Shown piece after piece: positions 25,911 through 35,222 of a stretch of 43,139 nt of DNA (the stretch's first letter is position 1; the number at the start of each line of letters is the position of its first letter). Made by a program: the position numbers and the translations under genes. Source of the stretch: Bacteroidales bacterium (GTDB lineage: Bacteria > Bacteroidota > Bacteroidia > Bacteroidales > UBA7960). The notes beneath the pieces were generated by a model. The model worked only from the letters and a program-made list of their open reading frames with translations. It was not told where the DNA came from and did no database searches. Where the stretch lies: contig PWNO01000311.1 in the NCBI GenBank assembly GCA_003557765.1, positions 1-43,139 of the forward strand. The letters are read 5' to 3'.

Positions 25911-27260
25911 ATGCATATGCTTCAGCAAATCAGTCCGATTGACGGACGCTATCAGCAGCAAACAGCACCCCTGCGAAAATACTTTTCAGAGGAGGGCCTG
26001 ATATCCTACAGGGTGATGGTGGAGGTCAGGTACCTGCTGGCCCTGACGCGCGTTATCCCGCAACTCAAGGGCCTGGCGGATCAGGACAAAGAAAAGATTC
26101 TGTGCATTGCCACTGGCTTTTCCCATGAAGATGCCCTGAGGGTCAAAGCAATTGAAAAGGAATGCAACCATGACATCAAGGCGGTAGAGTACTTTATCAA
26201 GGAACGTTTTGATTCGCTGGGTATGAAAGCATACAGAGAGTGGGTGCATTTTGGACTCACCTCGCAGGATATCAATAACACGGCCATACCCTGCTCACTG
26301 CAGGATGCGCTGGAAGAAGTGGTGAGGCCACAAATTGATTCGCTGATTGCCAGTCTGGATGAGCTTGCTGAAAGATGGCTTGACATTCCAATGCTGGCAC
26401 GGACACATGGACAACCGGCTTCGCCCACCAGCCTGGGCAAAGAGCTTTTGGTGTTCAGGGAAAGACTGGCCAACCAACATGAAGAACTTAAGACCTTGCC
26501 CTTTCCTGGGAAGTTTGGCGGGGCAACGGGAAATTTTAATGCGCATCATGTGGCGTTCCCGGATATCGATTGGCCTGCATTTGCCGACAAGCTCCTGTTG
26601 GAGATGGGGTTGACCCGAACGCAAACCACCACACAGATCGACCACTACGACCGCCTCGCAGCTATTTTCGATTGCCTGAAGCGGATCGGCACCATCCTGA
26701 TAGATCTGGACCGGGATTGCTGGTCGTACATTTCCATGAATTATTTTAAGCAGAAAATCAAGAAGGGCGAGGTAGGATCCTCAGCGATGCCTCATAAGGT
26801 TAACCCCATTGATTTTGAAAATGCAGAAGGAAACGCCGGGATCGCGATCACGCTTTTCGAACACCTCGCTGCTAAACTGCCCGTCAGTCGCTTGCAGCGT
26901 GATTTAAGCGACTCCACGGTCCTGAGAAACATTGGCGTACCCGCCGGGCATTTACTGATCGCCCTTAAAGCCACCATGAAAGGCCTCGGCAAGATCTCCC
27001 TGAACCAGGAACAACTCAACAGGGATCTTGAACATAATATGGTCGTCATCGCTGAAGGCATACAAAGCATCCTCCGTAGCATCGGCCACCCCAACCCATA
27101 CGAAGCACTGAAAGACCTTACGCGGAATGAAAAAACCATCAATATGAAAGATCTGCACGACTTTGTAGACGGACTTGACATCCCCGCAAAGGAAAAAGCA
27201 AGGATCAAAGCGCTTACCCCCTTCAATTATACCGGAATCCTGCCACGGAAGAAACATTGA
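25911..27260 (+). CDS. purB: Adenylosuccinate lyase
   Basis: 449 aa from the ATG at 25911 (MHMLQQISPIDGRY). A longer frame overlaps yidC but is out of line with the family; a second ATG at 25917 is also possible. The fumarase/aspartase-type signature GSSAMPHKVNPIDFENAEGN is present near residue 290, with TSQDINNTA and the catalytic His of ARTHGQPASPT. The length and SPIDGRY start match the E. coli-like subgroup. It cleaves adenylosuccinate and SAICAR in purine synthesis. It is probably co-transcribed with yidC (22-bp gap). Confidence 0.96.
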   Translation: MHMLQQISPIDGRYQQQTAPLRKYFSEEGLISYRVMVEVRYLLALTRVIPQLKGLADQDKEKILCIATGFSHEDALRVKAIEKECNHDIKAVEYFIKERFDSLGMKAYREWVHFGLTSQDINNTAIPCSLQDALEEVVRPQIDSLIASLDELAERWLDIPMLARTHGQPASPTSLGKELLVFRERLANQHEELKTLPFPGKFGGATGNFNAHHVAFPDIDWPAFADKLLLEMGLTRTQTTTQIDHYDRLAAIFDCLKRIGTILIDLDRDCWSYISMNYFKQKIKKGEVGSSAMPHKVNPIDFENAEGNAGIAITLFEHLAAKLPVSRLQRDLSDSTVLRNIGVPAGHLLIALKATMKGLGKISLNQEQLNRDLEHNMVVIAEGIQSILRSIGHPNPYEALKDLTRNEKTINMKDLHDFVDGLDIPAKEKARIKALTPFNYTGILPRKKH

Positions 27261-27327
27261 GTTGCCGCATCTGCCTGCTGCAGAAGAAAGGCAAACAGCA
27301 CCTATTAAACCGACAGAAACCTGAGGG

Positions 27328-29148
27328 ATGAAGAACTTCAAAAAGATCATACGTTATATTATTCCGTATTGGACAAGACTGGCCTTAAATGTGCTATTCA
27401 ACTTGCTTTCAGTCATCTTTGGCCTGTTCAGTCTCAATATGGTCATCCCCTTCGTCGGCTTGCTTTTCAGTTCGCATCACGGCACCCGTGAGCTGCTGCC
27501 TATGCAGCTTGACTTTGATGTGCTGATCAACAATTTCTACTACTATATGAACTTGTTGACTACGCAATACGGGGAAATGGCCTCGCTGGTTTTCATCAGT
27601 GTGATCGTCGTCATCACCAGCTTACTGAAAAACGGATTCCGGTATCTGGCACTGTACCATCTCGCCCCGGTGCGTAATGGTGTAGTTAAAGATATCCGCA
27701 ATGACATCTATCAGAAAACGCTGGATCTGCCTCTGGCCTATTATTCGCAGGGTCGTAAGGGCGACATCATCTCACGCATGACCAACGACGTGCATCAGAT
27801 CGAAATTGGTATTGTGCAATCACTTTCCATCGCATTCCGTGACCCGATTACCGTGATTGTTTACATGGCTTGGCTTATGCTGATGAGTCCGACACTCACG
27901 CTCTTTGTTCTGGTCTTGCTGCCCATTGCAGGTTTTATCATCGGGCGCATTGCCCGCACGCTCAAGCCCACGGCGTTGAAAGGACAAAGCAAGCTGGGCA
28001 TTATTCTTTCTGTCATGGAAGAAACCCTTTCAGGCCTTCGCGTAGTAAAAGCATTCAATGCAGAGGATAAGATGCGAAAACGCTTTCGCAGCCTGAATAA
28101 CCTTTACACCCGTATCATGAACAAGTTGTACCGCAGACAGGACCTGGCCTCACCAGTCAGCGAATTCCTGGGCACCACCGTGGTCATCTTTATCCTGGTA
28201 TTTGGTGGTTCCATGGTGATCAGCGGCAACGCAACGCTACCACCGGAGGCTTTCATTGGCTATCTCGGCATCTTTTCACAGATCATTCAACCTTCCAAAA
28301 ACTTTTCCAAGGCATGGTATAACATCCAGAAAGGAATGGCCTCTGCAGAGCGCATAGACCAGGTCCTAAAGGCGGAAGTTAGTATAAGGGATGCAACGGA
28401 TGCCAAAACAAAATCCAACTTTTCACAAGACATTGTATTTGACAAGGTGAGTTTCCGTTATGAAGACACCTACGTGCTGAAAAACATCAACCTGCGCATA
28501 CAAAAAGGGCAAAAAGTTGCATTGGTCGGACAATCCGGAGCGGGTAAATCCACCCTTGTTGATCTGATCCCAAGACTGTATGATGTGGAAGAAGGCGAGG
28601 TCCGCATAGATGGGGTTCCCATCAGAGACATTCGCATCAAAGACTTGCGTCAGCTGATGGGAAACGTCAACCAGGACCCCATCCTTTTCAACGACACATT
28701 TTATAACAACATTGCCTTCGGAGCTGCAGAAAGCACGGAAGAGGAAGTGGTCAGGGCGGCAAGAATTGCCAATGCGCACGACTTCATCATGGAAAGTCCG
28801 CTCGGGTATCACACCAACGTAGGTGACCGTGGCGGGAAGCTATCAGGCGGACAGCGGCAACGGATCAGCATTGCCAGGGCCGTGCTGAAGAATCCACCCA
28901 TCCTCATCCTCGACGAAGCCACATCCTCACTCGACACCGAATCAGAAAAGCTGGTGCAGGAAGCCTTGCTCAACGTCATGCAAAACCGCACCTCCGTCGT
29001 AATCGCCCATCGTTTGTCAACCATCATTCATGCAGACCTGATCTGTGTAATGCACGAAGGCCGCATCGTGGAAACCGGCACACACGTGGAGCTCCTTGAC
29101 AAGGATGGCATTTATAAGAAGCTGCACAGCCTGCAAATGTTCTCATAA
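27328..29148 (+). CDS. ABC exporter, MsbA-like fused TM/ATPase half-transporter
   Basis: 606 aa. The N-terminal six-TM domain (about residues 1-330) includes WTRLALNVLFNLLSVIFGLF, then VIVVITSLLKNGF. It has the coupling segment RNDIYQKTLDLPLAYYSQGRKGDIISRMTND. The ATPase domain has Walker A GQSGAGKST (about 401), the signature LSGGQRQR (about 504), Walker B LILDEATSSLD and the H-loop IAHRLSTI. It acts as a homodimer in the inner membrane. MsbA-like lipid or lipopolysaccharide flipping fits the single-copy context and Bacteroidota practice, but drug or peptide export is not excluded. It lies 67 bp after purB. Confidence 0.9.
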   Translation: MKNFKKIIRYIIPYWTRLALNVLFNLLSVIFGLFSLNMVIPFVGLLFSSHHGTRELLPMQLDFDVLINNFYYYMNLLTTQYGEMASLVFISVIVVITSLLKNGFRYLALYHLAPVRNGVVKDIRNDIYQKTLDLPLAYYSQGRKGDIISRMTNDVHQIEIGIVQSLSIAFRDPITVIVYMAWLMLMSPTLTLFVLVLLPIAGFIIGRIARTLKPTALKGQSKLGIILSVMEETLSGLRVVKAFNAEDKMRKRFRSLNNLYTRIMNKLYRRQDLASPVSEFLGTTVVIFILVFGGSMVISGNATLPPEAFIGYLGIFSQIIQPSKNFSKAWYNIQKGMASAERIDQVLKAEVSIRDATDAKTKSNFSQDIVFDKVSFRYEDTYVLKNINLRIQKGQKVALVGQSGAGKSTLVDLIPRLYDVEEGEVRIDGVPIRDIRIKDLRQLMGNVNQDPILFNDTFYNNIAFGAAESTEEEVVRAARIANAHDFIMESPLGYHTNVGDRGGKLSGGQRQRISIARAVLKNPPILILDEATSSLDTESEKLVQEALLNVMQNRTSVVIAHRLSTIIHADLICVMHEGRIVETGTHVELLDKDGIYKKLHSLQMFS

Positions 29149-29172
29149 GATAATGGATTGTGGAATTCTCAT

Positions 29173-29180
29173 TATTTTTG
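29173..29180 (+). promoter_or_regulatory. -7 box before the DUF5606 gene
   Basis: TATTTTTG, an exact TAnnTTTG, lies 60 bp before the ATG at 29241. A weak TTG lies only 12 bp upstream, so the -33 element is unclear. Confidence 0.45.
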
Positions 29181-29240
29181 CAAACAACATCAACTGACAC
29201 AAGAATCTGCTTTTTCGGTTACCAATCTAAATAAACGACA

Positions 29241-29720
29241 ATGGATCTGAGTAAAATCATGACAGTATCCGGCAAACCCGGACTTTATAAAGTCATTGCC
29301 CAGACAAGAAACGGGCTGATTGTGGAATCCATGCAGGACGGCAAACGCATGCCGGTATTTGCCACTGACCGTTCTTCTGCCCTGGAGGACATCAGCGTAT
29401 TTACCTACGAAAAAGACATGCCGCTAAAGGAAGTGTTGTGGTCCATCCATCAGAAATACGAAGGTCAGGAAGGGCCAGACCCCAAAGCGTCGCCCGATGA
29501 ATTGAAAGCCGCTTTTGAAGAGATACTTCCTGATTATGACAAAGACAGGGTGCATGTTTCGGACATGAAAAAGATATTTGCCTGGTATCGCATACTCCTT
29601 GCGGATGATATGATCAGCGACCCTGATACAAAAGCGGAAGATGCCGGTGATAAGGCAGCCGGAAAAGATGAAGAAGAGCCCAAGGATGAGGATAAGAAGG
29701 AAACAAAAGATAATACGTAA
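29241..29720 (+). CDS. DUF5606 domain protein (Bacteroidota-specific)
   Basis: 159 aa, soluble. The conserved DUF5606 region covers residues 1-125: MDLSKIMTVSGKPGLYKVIA, then GLIVESM, ISVFTYEKDMPLKEVL and the C-terminal helix KKIFAWYRILLADDM. The first part looks like a small SH3-like barrel. The last 35 residues are a charged, disordered tail of Asp, Glu and Lys (KDEEEPKDEDKKETK). The function is unknown; the family is widespread in Bacteroidota and so probably serves a basic role. It lies 23 bp before pyrD, probably in one transcript. Confidence 0.85.
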   Translation: MDLSKIMTVSGKPGLYKVIAQTRNGLIVESMQDGKRMPVFATDRSSALEDISVFTYEKDMPLKEVLWSIHQKYEGQEGPDPKASPDELKAAFEEILPDYDKDRVHVSDMKKIFAWYRILLADDMISDPDTKAEDAGDKAAGKDEEEPKDEDKKETKDNT

Positions 29721-29743
29721 CAGTATTTTTAGCGCACACACCG

Positions 29744-30778
29744 ATGTATAGAAGAGTTATCCGGCCCATATTGTTTGCTTTTCCTCCTGAATGGATCCAC
29801 CGGGCAATAGCAAAGCTATTGCCCCTTTTTTTGTCCATCCCCGGAGTTCGGTCACTGGTAAGAAAATGCTTTATCGTCACAGATCCGCGCCTCGAAAGAA
29901 AACTTTTTGGTTTATGTTTCAGCAATCCCGTTGGCGTAGCGGCGGGATTTGACAAGGAAGCCGGGCTTTATAATGACCTGGCTGACTTTGGGTTCAGTCA
30001 TGTGGAAATTGGCACCATTACACCAAAAGGACAGAAAGGCAACCCAAAGCCGCGGTTGTTCCGCCTCCCGAAAGACCAGGCACTGATCAACAGGATGGGG
30101 TTTAATAACGAAGGCGTGGAGGCCTGCATTGATCGTATCCGTAAAAATAATCCCAAATTAATCATTGGCGGCAACATAGGAAAAAACACAAATACGCCCA
30201 ATGAAAAGGCAGCAGATGACTATTGTGTTTGTTTTGAAAAGCTTTTCGGCCTGGTGGATTATTTCGTGATCAACATCAGTTGTCCCAACATCAAAAACCT
30301 GGAAAAGCTTCAGGATAAAGAAGAAACCTTAAAGATCCTGAAGGCCATACAAGGAATCAACAAACAAAAGCCATCCCCCAAACCCATTTTACTCAAGATT
30401 GCACCCGACCTTACAGATAACCAGCTGGATGAAGTTTTGGAGATTATAAAAGAAGCTGACTTGCAGGGCATTGTAGCGACCAACACATCTCCTCACCGGG
30501 ATGACCTCCACACTTCAAATGAGAAAGTCGAAAGCATGGGCACCGGGGGTCTGAGCGGCAAGCCTTTAAAGCATAAATCCACAAAAACAATAGCCTATTT
30601 ACATCATAAATCAGGGGGGCAAATTCCCATCATTGGCGTTGGCGGCATCCTCTCACCAGTTGATGCGATGGAAAAAATCCATGCCGGCGCTTCGCTGGTG
30701 CAGGTTTATACCGGCTTTATCTATGGAGGGCCGGCAATCGCAAAAGACATCAATCAGCATCTATTGGCGCATGCATAG
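29744..30778 (+). CDS. pyrD: Dihydroorotate dehydrogenase (class 2-like)
   Basis: 344 aa. The N-terminal helical extension (RPILFAFPPEWIHRAIAK) is typical of class 2 enzymes that dock on the membrane and use quinone. The barrel has NPVGVAAGFDKEA, GTITPKGQKGNPKPRLFR, NRMGFNNEGV, GGNIGKN, ILLKIAPDL, TNTSPHRD, GGLSGKPL and GVGGI. It oxidises dihydroorotate to orotate in pyrimidine synthesis. The active-site segment reads NISCPN, with Cys at residue 180, where class 2 enzymes such as E. coli have Ser (NISSPN); Cys is typical of class 1. This may be normal for the clade. It follows the DUF5606 gene. Confidence 0.92.
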   Translation: MYRRVIRPILFAFPPEWIHRAIAKLLPLFLSIPGVRSLVRKCFIVTDPRLERKLFGLCFSNPVGVAAGFDKEAGLYNDLADFGFSHVEIGTITPKGQKGNPKPRLFRLPKDQALINRMGFNNEGVEACIDRIRKNNPKLIIGGNIGKNTNTPNEKAADDYCVCFEKLFGLVDYFVINISCPNIKNLEKLQDKEETLKILKAIQGINKQKPSPKPILLKIAPDLTDNQLDEVLEIIKEADLQGIVATNTSPHRDDLHTSNEKVESMGTGGLSGKPLKHKSTKTIAYLHHKSGGQIPIIGVGGILSPVDAMEKIHAGASLVQVYTGFIYGGPAIAKDINQHLLAHA

Positions 30779-31077
30779 CTCTTGTTTAGGATCTCCTGTT
30801 GCCCCTTAACCCGCTTAACATGTTGACATTTGAAAACTGGCAATGCCTTCTTTGTTGCACAAGCCCTGCCAAACACCTGCTTATCTATGACGTGTGCAAC
30901 AAATTGCAAACACAAAGAATAAAGGGTATTACCAGCGTCAAAGACAGTGAGTTTCCAGATCAAACTAAAATTTCAAATATGTGCACATTTTTTGCCTGGA
31001 GACACAAAAAGAACCCCAAAAAAGAAGAATTTATTAATTTTAAGAAATTTTGGTAAAATTTTTGCTGTCAATAAGCC
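30779..31077. other. Intergenic gap, AT-rich
   Basis: 299 bp after pyrD, AT-rich toward the next start. A single ATGTTGAC octamer-like unit occurs near 30820. No gene, terminator or exact TAnnTTTG box is seen. Confidence 0.4.
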
Positions 31078-32313
31078 ATGTACACTGGACTAATCAGATG
31101 GATCATTGCCGCCAGCATGCTTTTTGCTGCATATTCGCCACTTGTCACGGCCGATGAAAGTGGTTTCCGGTTTAACAGATACCGGCGGTCTGTAAACATT
31201 CCAATCAAGGTCAGCAACAACCTGGCTGTTATTCCATTGAAAATTAATGGTTTTGGGCCTCTTTATTTTATCCTGGACACGGGGGTTTCCACAACGATAC
31301 TCACCGAACCCATGATCATGAATTTCCTTGACATTGAAATTGATGATGTTGTCCTGTTATATGGACTTGGTGGCAAAGGAATCGTTGAGGGGGGCATCAC
31401 TTACGATGTCACCATCAGCATGCGTGGAATCACCGGGCGTAATAAGAACATGATCATCGTTCCAGAAGATGTGATGCCACTTTCTGAATTGTTTGGCTTT
31501 CCCGTTTTTGGCATCCTCGGATACGACTTTTTTAAGCATTTTCCTGTACGAATTGACTATAGCAATGAATCATTAAGGGTTTACCAGGATAACAGTTACC
31601 GGATAACCAGACGCAGTGAGGTTTTGCCGATAAAAATCATTAACGGCAAGCCTTACGTCGAGTCCAAAATCATAGGCGCTTCTGGTGATACCCTGTCCAC
31701 CCATCTCCTGCTGGACCTGGGAGCAAGCCATGCCATGTACCTCAACCAGGATTACATCAACATGTCAGCGCATACCTTATCCGGATTCCTGGGACAGGGG
31801 ATAAGTGGTAATCTTAGGGGTAGAATTGGCAGGGTTGAAAAACTGATTCTCGGGGAAGTGGAGGTAGATCAGCCAATGGTTTTATATCCGGATGCTGAAT
31901 TTTTGAGGATTCAAGGCCGTGACCTGGATTGGGAGGGGATTATTGGAGGGGCAATTATGAGACGCTTTATTTTGTTCCTGGATTATCCACGCGATAAGAT
32001 CATTTTACGTCCCGGTGCAGGCCGTGGCAGGCCATTCAACACGAGCCTGACCGGCATGGAGGTCGTTGCCAGAGGCGAGTCGCTGCAGAAGTTTATCATC
32101 CATTATGTAAGACCCGGATCTACAGGATATGAGTCAGGCATTTGGGCAGGTGATCGCATCATCAACCTAAATGGTGTCCCCTATGCGCAATTGTCATTTA
32201 ATGATGTATTGAACGCATTTACCGGGCGCGAAGGAGATGTTGTTAACATGGTGCTGAAAAGAGACGATTACATATTCACAGCATCTGTCACCTTACGGGA
32301 AGACCTTCTTTAA
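31078..32313 (+). CDS. Exported retropepsin-like aspartyl protease with C-terminal PDZ domain
   Basis: 411 aa. The N-terminal hydrophobic segment (about residues 6-24) is a likely signal. Residues about 40-165 form a retropepsin-like domain with ILDTGVSTTIL (Asp67). A second, related domain (about 180-310) has LLDLGASHAMYL (Asp213), where the Thr of the usual DTG is Leu. Residues about 325-400 form a PDZ domain: KFIIHYVRPGSTGYESGIWA, then GDRIINLNGVPY. The two lobes suggest a pepsin-like pseudo-symmetric enzyme working outside the cytoplasm on an unknown substrate. The DLGAS variant may weaken catalysis. Proteins of this kind are common and mostly uncharacterised in Bacteroidota. It stands alone and is convergent with the nucleotidase. 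Confidence 0.82.
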   Translation: MYTGLIRWIIAASMLFAAYSPLVTADESGFRFNRYRRSVNIPIKVSNNLAVIPLKINGFGPLYFILDTGVSTTILTEPMIMNFLDIEIDDVVLLYGLGGKGIVEGGITYDVTISMRGITGRNKNMIIVPEDVMPLSELFGFPVFGILGYDFFKHFPVRIDYSNESLRVYQDNSYRITRRSEVLPIKIINGKPYVESKIIGASGDTLSTHLLLDLGASHAMYLNQDYINMSAHTLSGFLGQGISGNLRGRIGRVEKLILGEVEVDQPMVLYPDAEFLRIQGRDLDWEGIIGGAIMRRFILFLDYPRDKIILRPGAGRGRPFNTSLTGMEVVARGESLQKFIIHYVRPGSTGYESGIWAGDRIINLNGVPYAQLSFNDVLNAFTGREGDVVNMVLKRDDYIFTASVTLREDLL

Positions 32314-32362
32314 CCGGCATTACTTAACTCTTCTTTCTGCTTCACAGCATATCAACATAATG

Positions 32363-34126
32363 CTAGGGTCGAAGGTATGGCATGTCTTTTTTCCTGCCTT
32401 TTTGAACCCATTCTTCAGGAACAACCTTCCAATTATCACGGCTTGCAGGTTCGTATTCTTTCAGATCTCTGAAATAATCAATCATGTAACTGCGCAAATC
32501 GCGATCAGTGGTAAGCACGATGCGTTCAGAGAGCTCTTCACGTGCTATGCCGGCTCCGTCAGTAAGATGGCCGCCTCCACCGCTGCCTCTGTAGGAGTTG
32601 ATTGCCACACGATAAATGGCATCCGGTTCAAAAGGACTGCCATCTTCCATTTCCAGGATATCTACCCGCTCACCAGCAGATGCGCTGACATCCACTATGT
32701 ATCTGATCCCGGCAGCAGAATCAAAATTATATGGTGGATTGCGCAATGCACCGCGCCCTCTGCTGTCCTCAGGAATGCGTCCCAGCTGATCACGCCTCAT
32801 GTTTAGCAGGTGGTCATGTTCATTAAGCATCCTGTTAAACCAAAGGCCATAAGAATATTCCAGGTGATCATGAATTTCCTGGCCAGTCAATTCCATAACA
32901 TACAGGTAGTTTTCATATTCATATAAGCGAAAAAAGTCGCGCATGTGTAAATTTCCTTTGCGGATGGTTTGATCGAAGGCAAGCGGAGCGGTAAAGCTGA
33001 TGTCAGCATCGGTAAGGGCAAGCTGAACATGATGCACGAAATCAGTAAAGGGTGCACTGCCAAAAAGCGATTCCATGGAATGCATGTCTTCGGTTATACG
33101 GCCTATCTTTTGGTTGGCAAAATCCAATATTTCCTGCACGTCATCTTCAAATCTCTGGATGAACAAGTGACTGGGCACGGCTTTGTCAGAAGATATCATT
33201 TCGGCACGCACGTCTATCAATTCAAATGGCTCGCGGCGGGACTCTCTCCTGAAGGTCAGCTCTGCCAGGGCAAGATTTTCAGCAAAATGGCCGGGGCCCA
33301 TTACGAGTACATTCTCACCAGCGGTATTGCTGACTGTTTGTATTCTTCGACGGTGGTCATGGGATGAAAAGATTACATCAAATCCATGTACATGTTTTGC
33401 GATATAGCCTGAGGCATTTTCCAGCGGATGATCTTCAGGGTCTGGGTCCAGGGGTCCAAAGCCACTATGAAACAAACCAATGATTGCATGCGGTTTTTCT
33501 TCAGCCTGGATATGATCTATCCAATATTGCGCACTTTCAACCATGTCTTGAAATACCAGGCCCTCCCAAAGGTGTTGTGGCAACCAATTCGGAACACCGG
33601 TGGTAGTCAGCCCCAGCACCGCTACCTTCACCCCTTGTCTTTGAATGATGGTATAAGGTTTGAAATAGGGCTCACCCGTATCCGCATCCAATACATTGGC
33701 GCCAAGCCAGGGAAAATTAAACTCCTTAACAAGGCGATCATACACCTCGGGACCGGCTTCAATGTCGTGATTTCCGATGGTAGCTGCATCATACCCCATG
33801 AAATTCATTACACGGCTGAAAAGATTTTTGTCGGCTTCTTGTACAAAGTTTGCATAATAGGCGGCGGGTGTACCCTGGATCAGATCTCCGTTGTCCAGGA
33901 GAATAAGATTGCTGCGTTCTCTTGCACGCAATGATTGCACTATATAGTGCACATTGGCCATGGAAGTTTTTGCCGGCCGGTTAGCAACAAAATCATAAGG
34001 AAATAGCCTGGCGTGCACGTCGGCGGTAACGGCTACCTGCACCTTGACTTCTCTGGCCTCGATTGTACCGGCATATGCCAGGCATATCGCCAGTATGGCA
34101 GTCATGATAACTGGGAAACGGATCAT
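32363..34126 (-). CDS. 5'-nucleotidase / 2',3'-cyclic phosphodiesterase family (UshA-like)
   Basis: 587 aa from the ATG at 34126. An upstream start at 34192 would bury the signal peptide MIRFPVIMTAILAICLAYAG. The N-terminal calcineurin-like metallophosphatase domain has AVTADVHARLFPYD (Asp36, His38), LLDNGDLIQGTPAAYY, IGNHDIEAG and FSSHDHR. The C-terminal 5'-nucleotidase domain has NPPYNFDSAAGIRYIVDVSA with the base-stacking Phe, and YRVAINSYRGSGGGGHLTDG. It acts in the periplasm, removing phosphate from nucleotides or cyclic nucleotides; the exact substrate is unknown. It lies 87 bp downstream of rpoD on the same strand and may be read through from it. Confidence 0.88.
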   Translation of the reverse strand: MIRFPVIMTAILAICLAYAGTIEAREVKVQVAVTADVHARLFPYDFVANRPAKTSMANVHYIVQSLRARERSNLILLDNGDLIQGTPAAYYANFVQEADKNLFSRVMNFMGYDAATIGNHDIEAGPEVYDRLVKEFNFPWLGANVLDADTGEPYFKPYTIIQRQGVKVAVLGLTTTGVPNWLPQHLWEGLVFQDMVESAQYWIDHIQAEEKPHAIIGLFHSGFGPLDPDPEDHPLENASGYIAKHVHGFDVIFSSHDHRRRIQTVSNTAGENVLVMGPGHFAENLALAELTFRRESRREPFELIDVRAEMISSDKAVPSHLFIQRFEDDVQEILDFANQKIGRITEDMHSMESLFGSAPFTDFVHHVQLALTDADISFTAPLAFDQTIRKGNLHMRDFFRLYEYENYLYVMELTGQEIHDHLEYSYGLWFNRMLNEHDHLLNMRRDQLGRIPEDSRGRGALRNPPYNFDSAAGIRYIVDVSASAGERVDILEMEDGSPFEPDAIYRVAINSYRGSGGGGHLTDGAGIAREELSERIVLTTDRDLRSYMIDYFRDLKEYEPASRDNWKVVPEEWVQKGRKKDMPYLRP

Positions 34127-34213
34127 GGATAATATCTTTGAAGTACAACAAAGGGATACAAAAAAGGGCAAGCGGTTAAAGGTAACGTGCATGCCCTTTG
34201 AAGTTAATTATAT

Positions 34214-35080
34214 CTACTGCCCAAGATAGGCTTTTAGCAGCTTGCTCCTGGAAGTGTGTTTAAGCCTGCGAATGGCCTTTTCCTTGATTTGACGAACCCT
34301 TTCGCGGGTGAGGTCAAATTTGGCACCAATCTCGTCAAGTGTAAGTCCGTGATTCATGCCGATACCAAAATACAGGTTGATCACATCCCGCTCTTTTTCT
34401 GTAAGCGTAGCCAGAGAGCGCTGAATTTCCCGCGCGAGTGACTCGTGTATCAGGCTGGAGTCGGCGTTGGGTGAATCATTATTGACGTATACGTCCAGCA
34501 AACTGGCATCTTCACCCTGCACCAGGGGCGCATCAACAGACACGTGATGTGTGGATATCCTGAACGATTCAGTGATCTTATCCTCATGTACATCCAAGTC
34601 ATTCGCCAGCTCTTCGGCGGATGGCGGACGTTCATATTGTTGCTCCAGTTTCGAAGCTTCTTTTTTGATCTTGTTAAGCGAACCTACCTGATTCAATGGC
34701 AGCCTCACAATACGCGACTGTTCAGCCAGTGCCTGTAATATGGATTGGCGTATCCACCATACGGCATACGAAATAAACTTAAACCCACGCGTTTCATCAA
34801 AACGCTTGGCAGCCTTGATCAAGCCGAGATTACCTTCATTGATGAGGTCTGGAAGGCTAAGTCCTTGGTTCTGATATTGTTTAGCCACAGACACCACAAA
34901 GCGAAGGTTGGCCTTGGTAAGCTTTTCCAGAGCCACCTGGTCTCCTTGCTTGATACGCTGTGCCAGCTGAACCTCTTCCTCTGCCGAAATCAAAGGTACC
35001 TTGCCGATCTCCTGCAGATACTTATCCAATGACGCCGTATCTCGATTGGTTATCGATTTGGAAATTTTTAGTTGTCGCAT
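34214..35080 (-). CDS. rpoD: Primary sigma factor RpoD/SigA
   Basis: 288 aa from the ATG at 35080 ([14 protein letters not shown]). The frame extends 138 bp further but only into non-family sequence. It has region 1.2 ([17 protein letters not shown]), region 2 ([39 protein letters not shown]), region 3 and region 4.2 ([20 protein letters not shown]). Regions 3 and 4 match the Bacteroides-type housekeeping sigma closely, and region 1.1 is absent as in this phylum. It recognises the TTTG/TAnnTTTG promoters seen throughout the window. A diverged paralogue lies at 17496-18365. Its own promoter is visible at 35149-35179. Confidence 0.94.
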   Translation of the reverse strand: MRQLKISKSITNRDTASLDKYLQEIGKVPLISAEEEVQLAQRIKQGDQVALEKLTKANLRFVVSVAKQYQNQGLSLPDLINEGNLGLIKAAKRFDETRGFKFISYAVWWIRQSILQALAEQSRIVRLPLNQVGSLNKIKKEASKLEQQYERPPSAEELANDLDVHEDKITESFRISTHHVSVDAPLVQGEDASLLDVYVNNDSPNADSSLIHESLAREIQRSLATLTEKERDVINLYFGIGMNHGLTLDEIGAKFDLTRERVRQIKEKAIRRLKHTSRSKLLKAYLGQ

Positions 35081-35148
35081 ATATTTGACTTCCTGTCTTT
35101 TATAAGGATTATATAAGGGAACTTCCCGCTGGGTGCGGAAAAAACCCT

Positions 35149-35179
35149 CAAAGGTACAAAAAAAAACTTTACGGAGCAA
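35149..35179 (-). promoter_or_regulatory. Promoter of rpoD (minus strand)
   Basis: On the minus strand ATTG (35179-35176), a 19-bp spacer, then TACCTTTG (35156-35149), an exact TAnnTTTG. The start codon is 69 bp downstream. This suggests autoregulation by the housekeeping sigma. Confidence 0.65.
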
Positions 35180-35180
35180 T

Positions 35181-35202
35181 CCCTGCAACTTGTTTTGCAG
35201 GG
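35181..35202. other. Perfect hairpin between degP and rpoD
   Basis: CCCTGCAA (35181-35188) and TTGCAGGG (35195-35202) form an 8-bp stem with a 6-nt loop, 21 bp after the degP stop on the minus strand. The T-run follows only 15 nt later, so it is not a classical terminator. It touches the rpoD -33 region. Confidence 0.6.
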
Positions 35203-35222
35203 AAAGTCCGGTTATCATGGTG

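Noticed and set aside
34131..34138. Plus-strand TATCTTTG as a promoter
   Set aside because: No plus-strand gene follows; a six-base consensus occurs by chance about ten times per strand in a window this size.
35081..35218. N-terminal extension of rpoD
   Set aside because: The added residues match no sigma region and would include the rpoD promoter at 35149-35179; the family start is at 35080.
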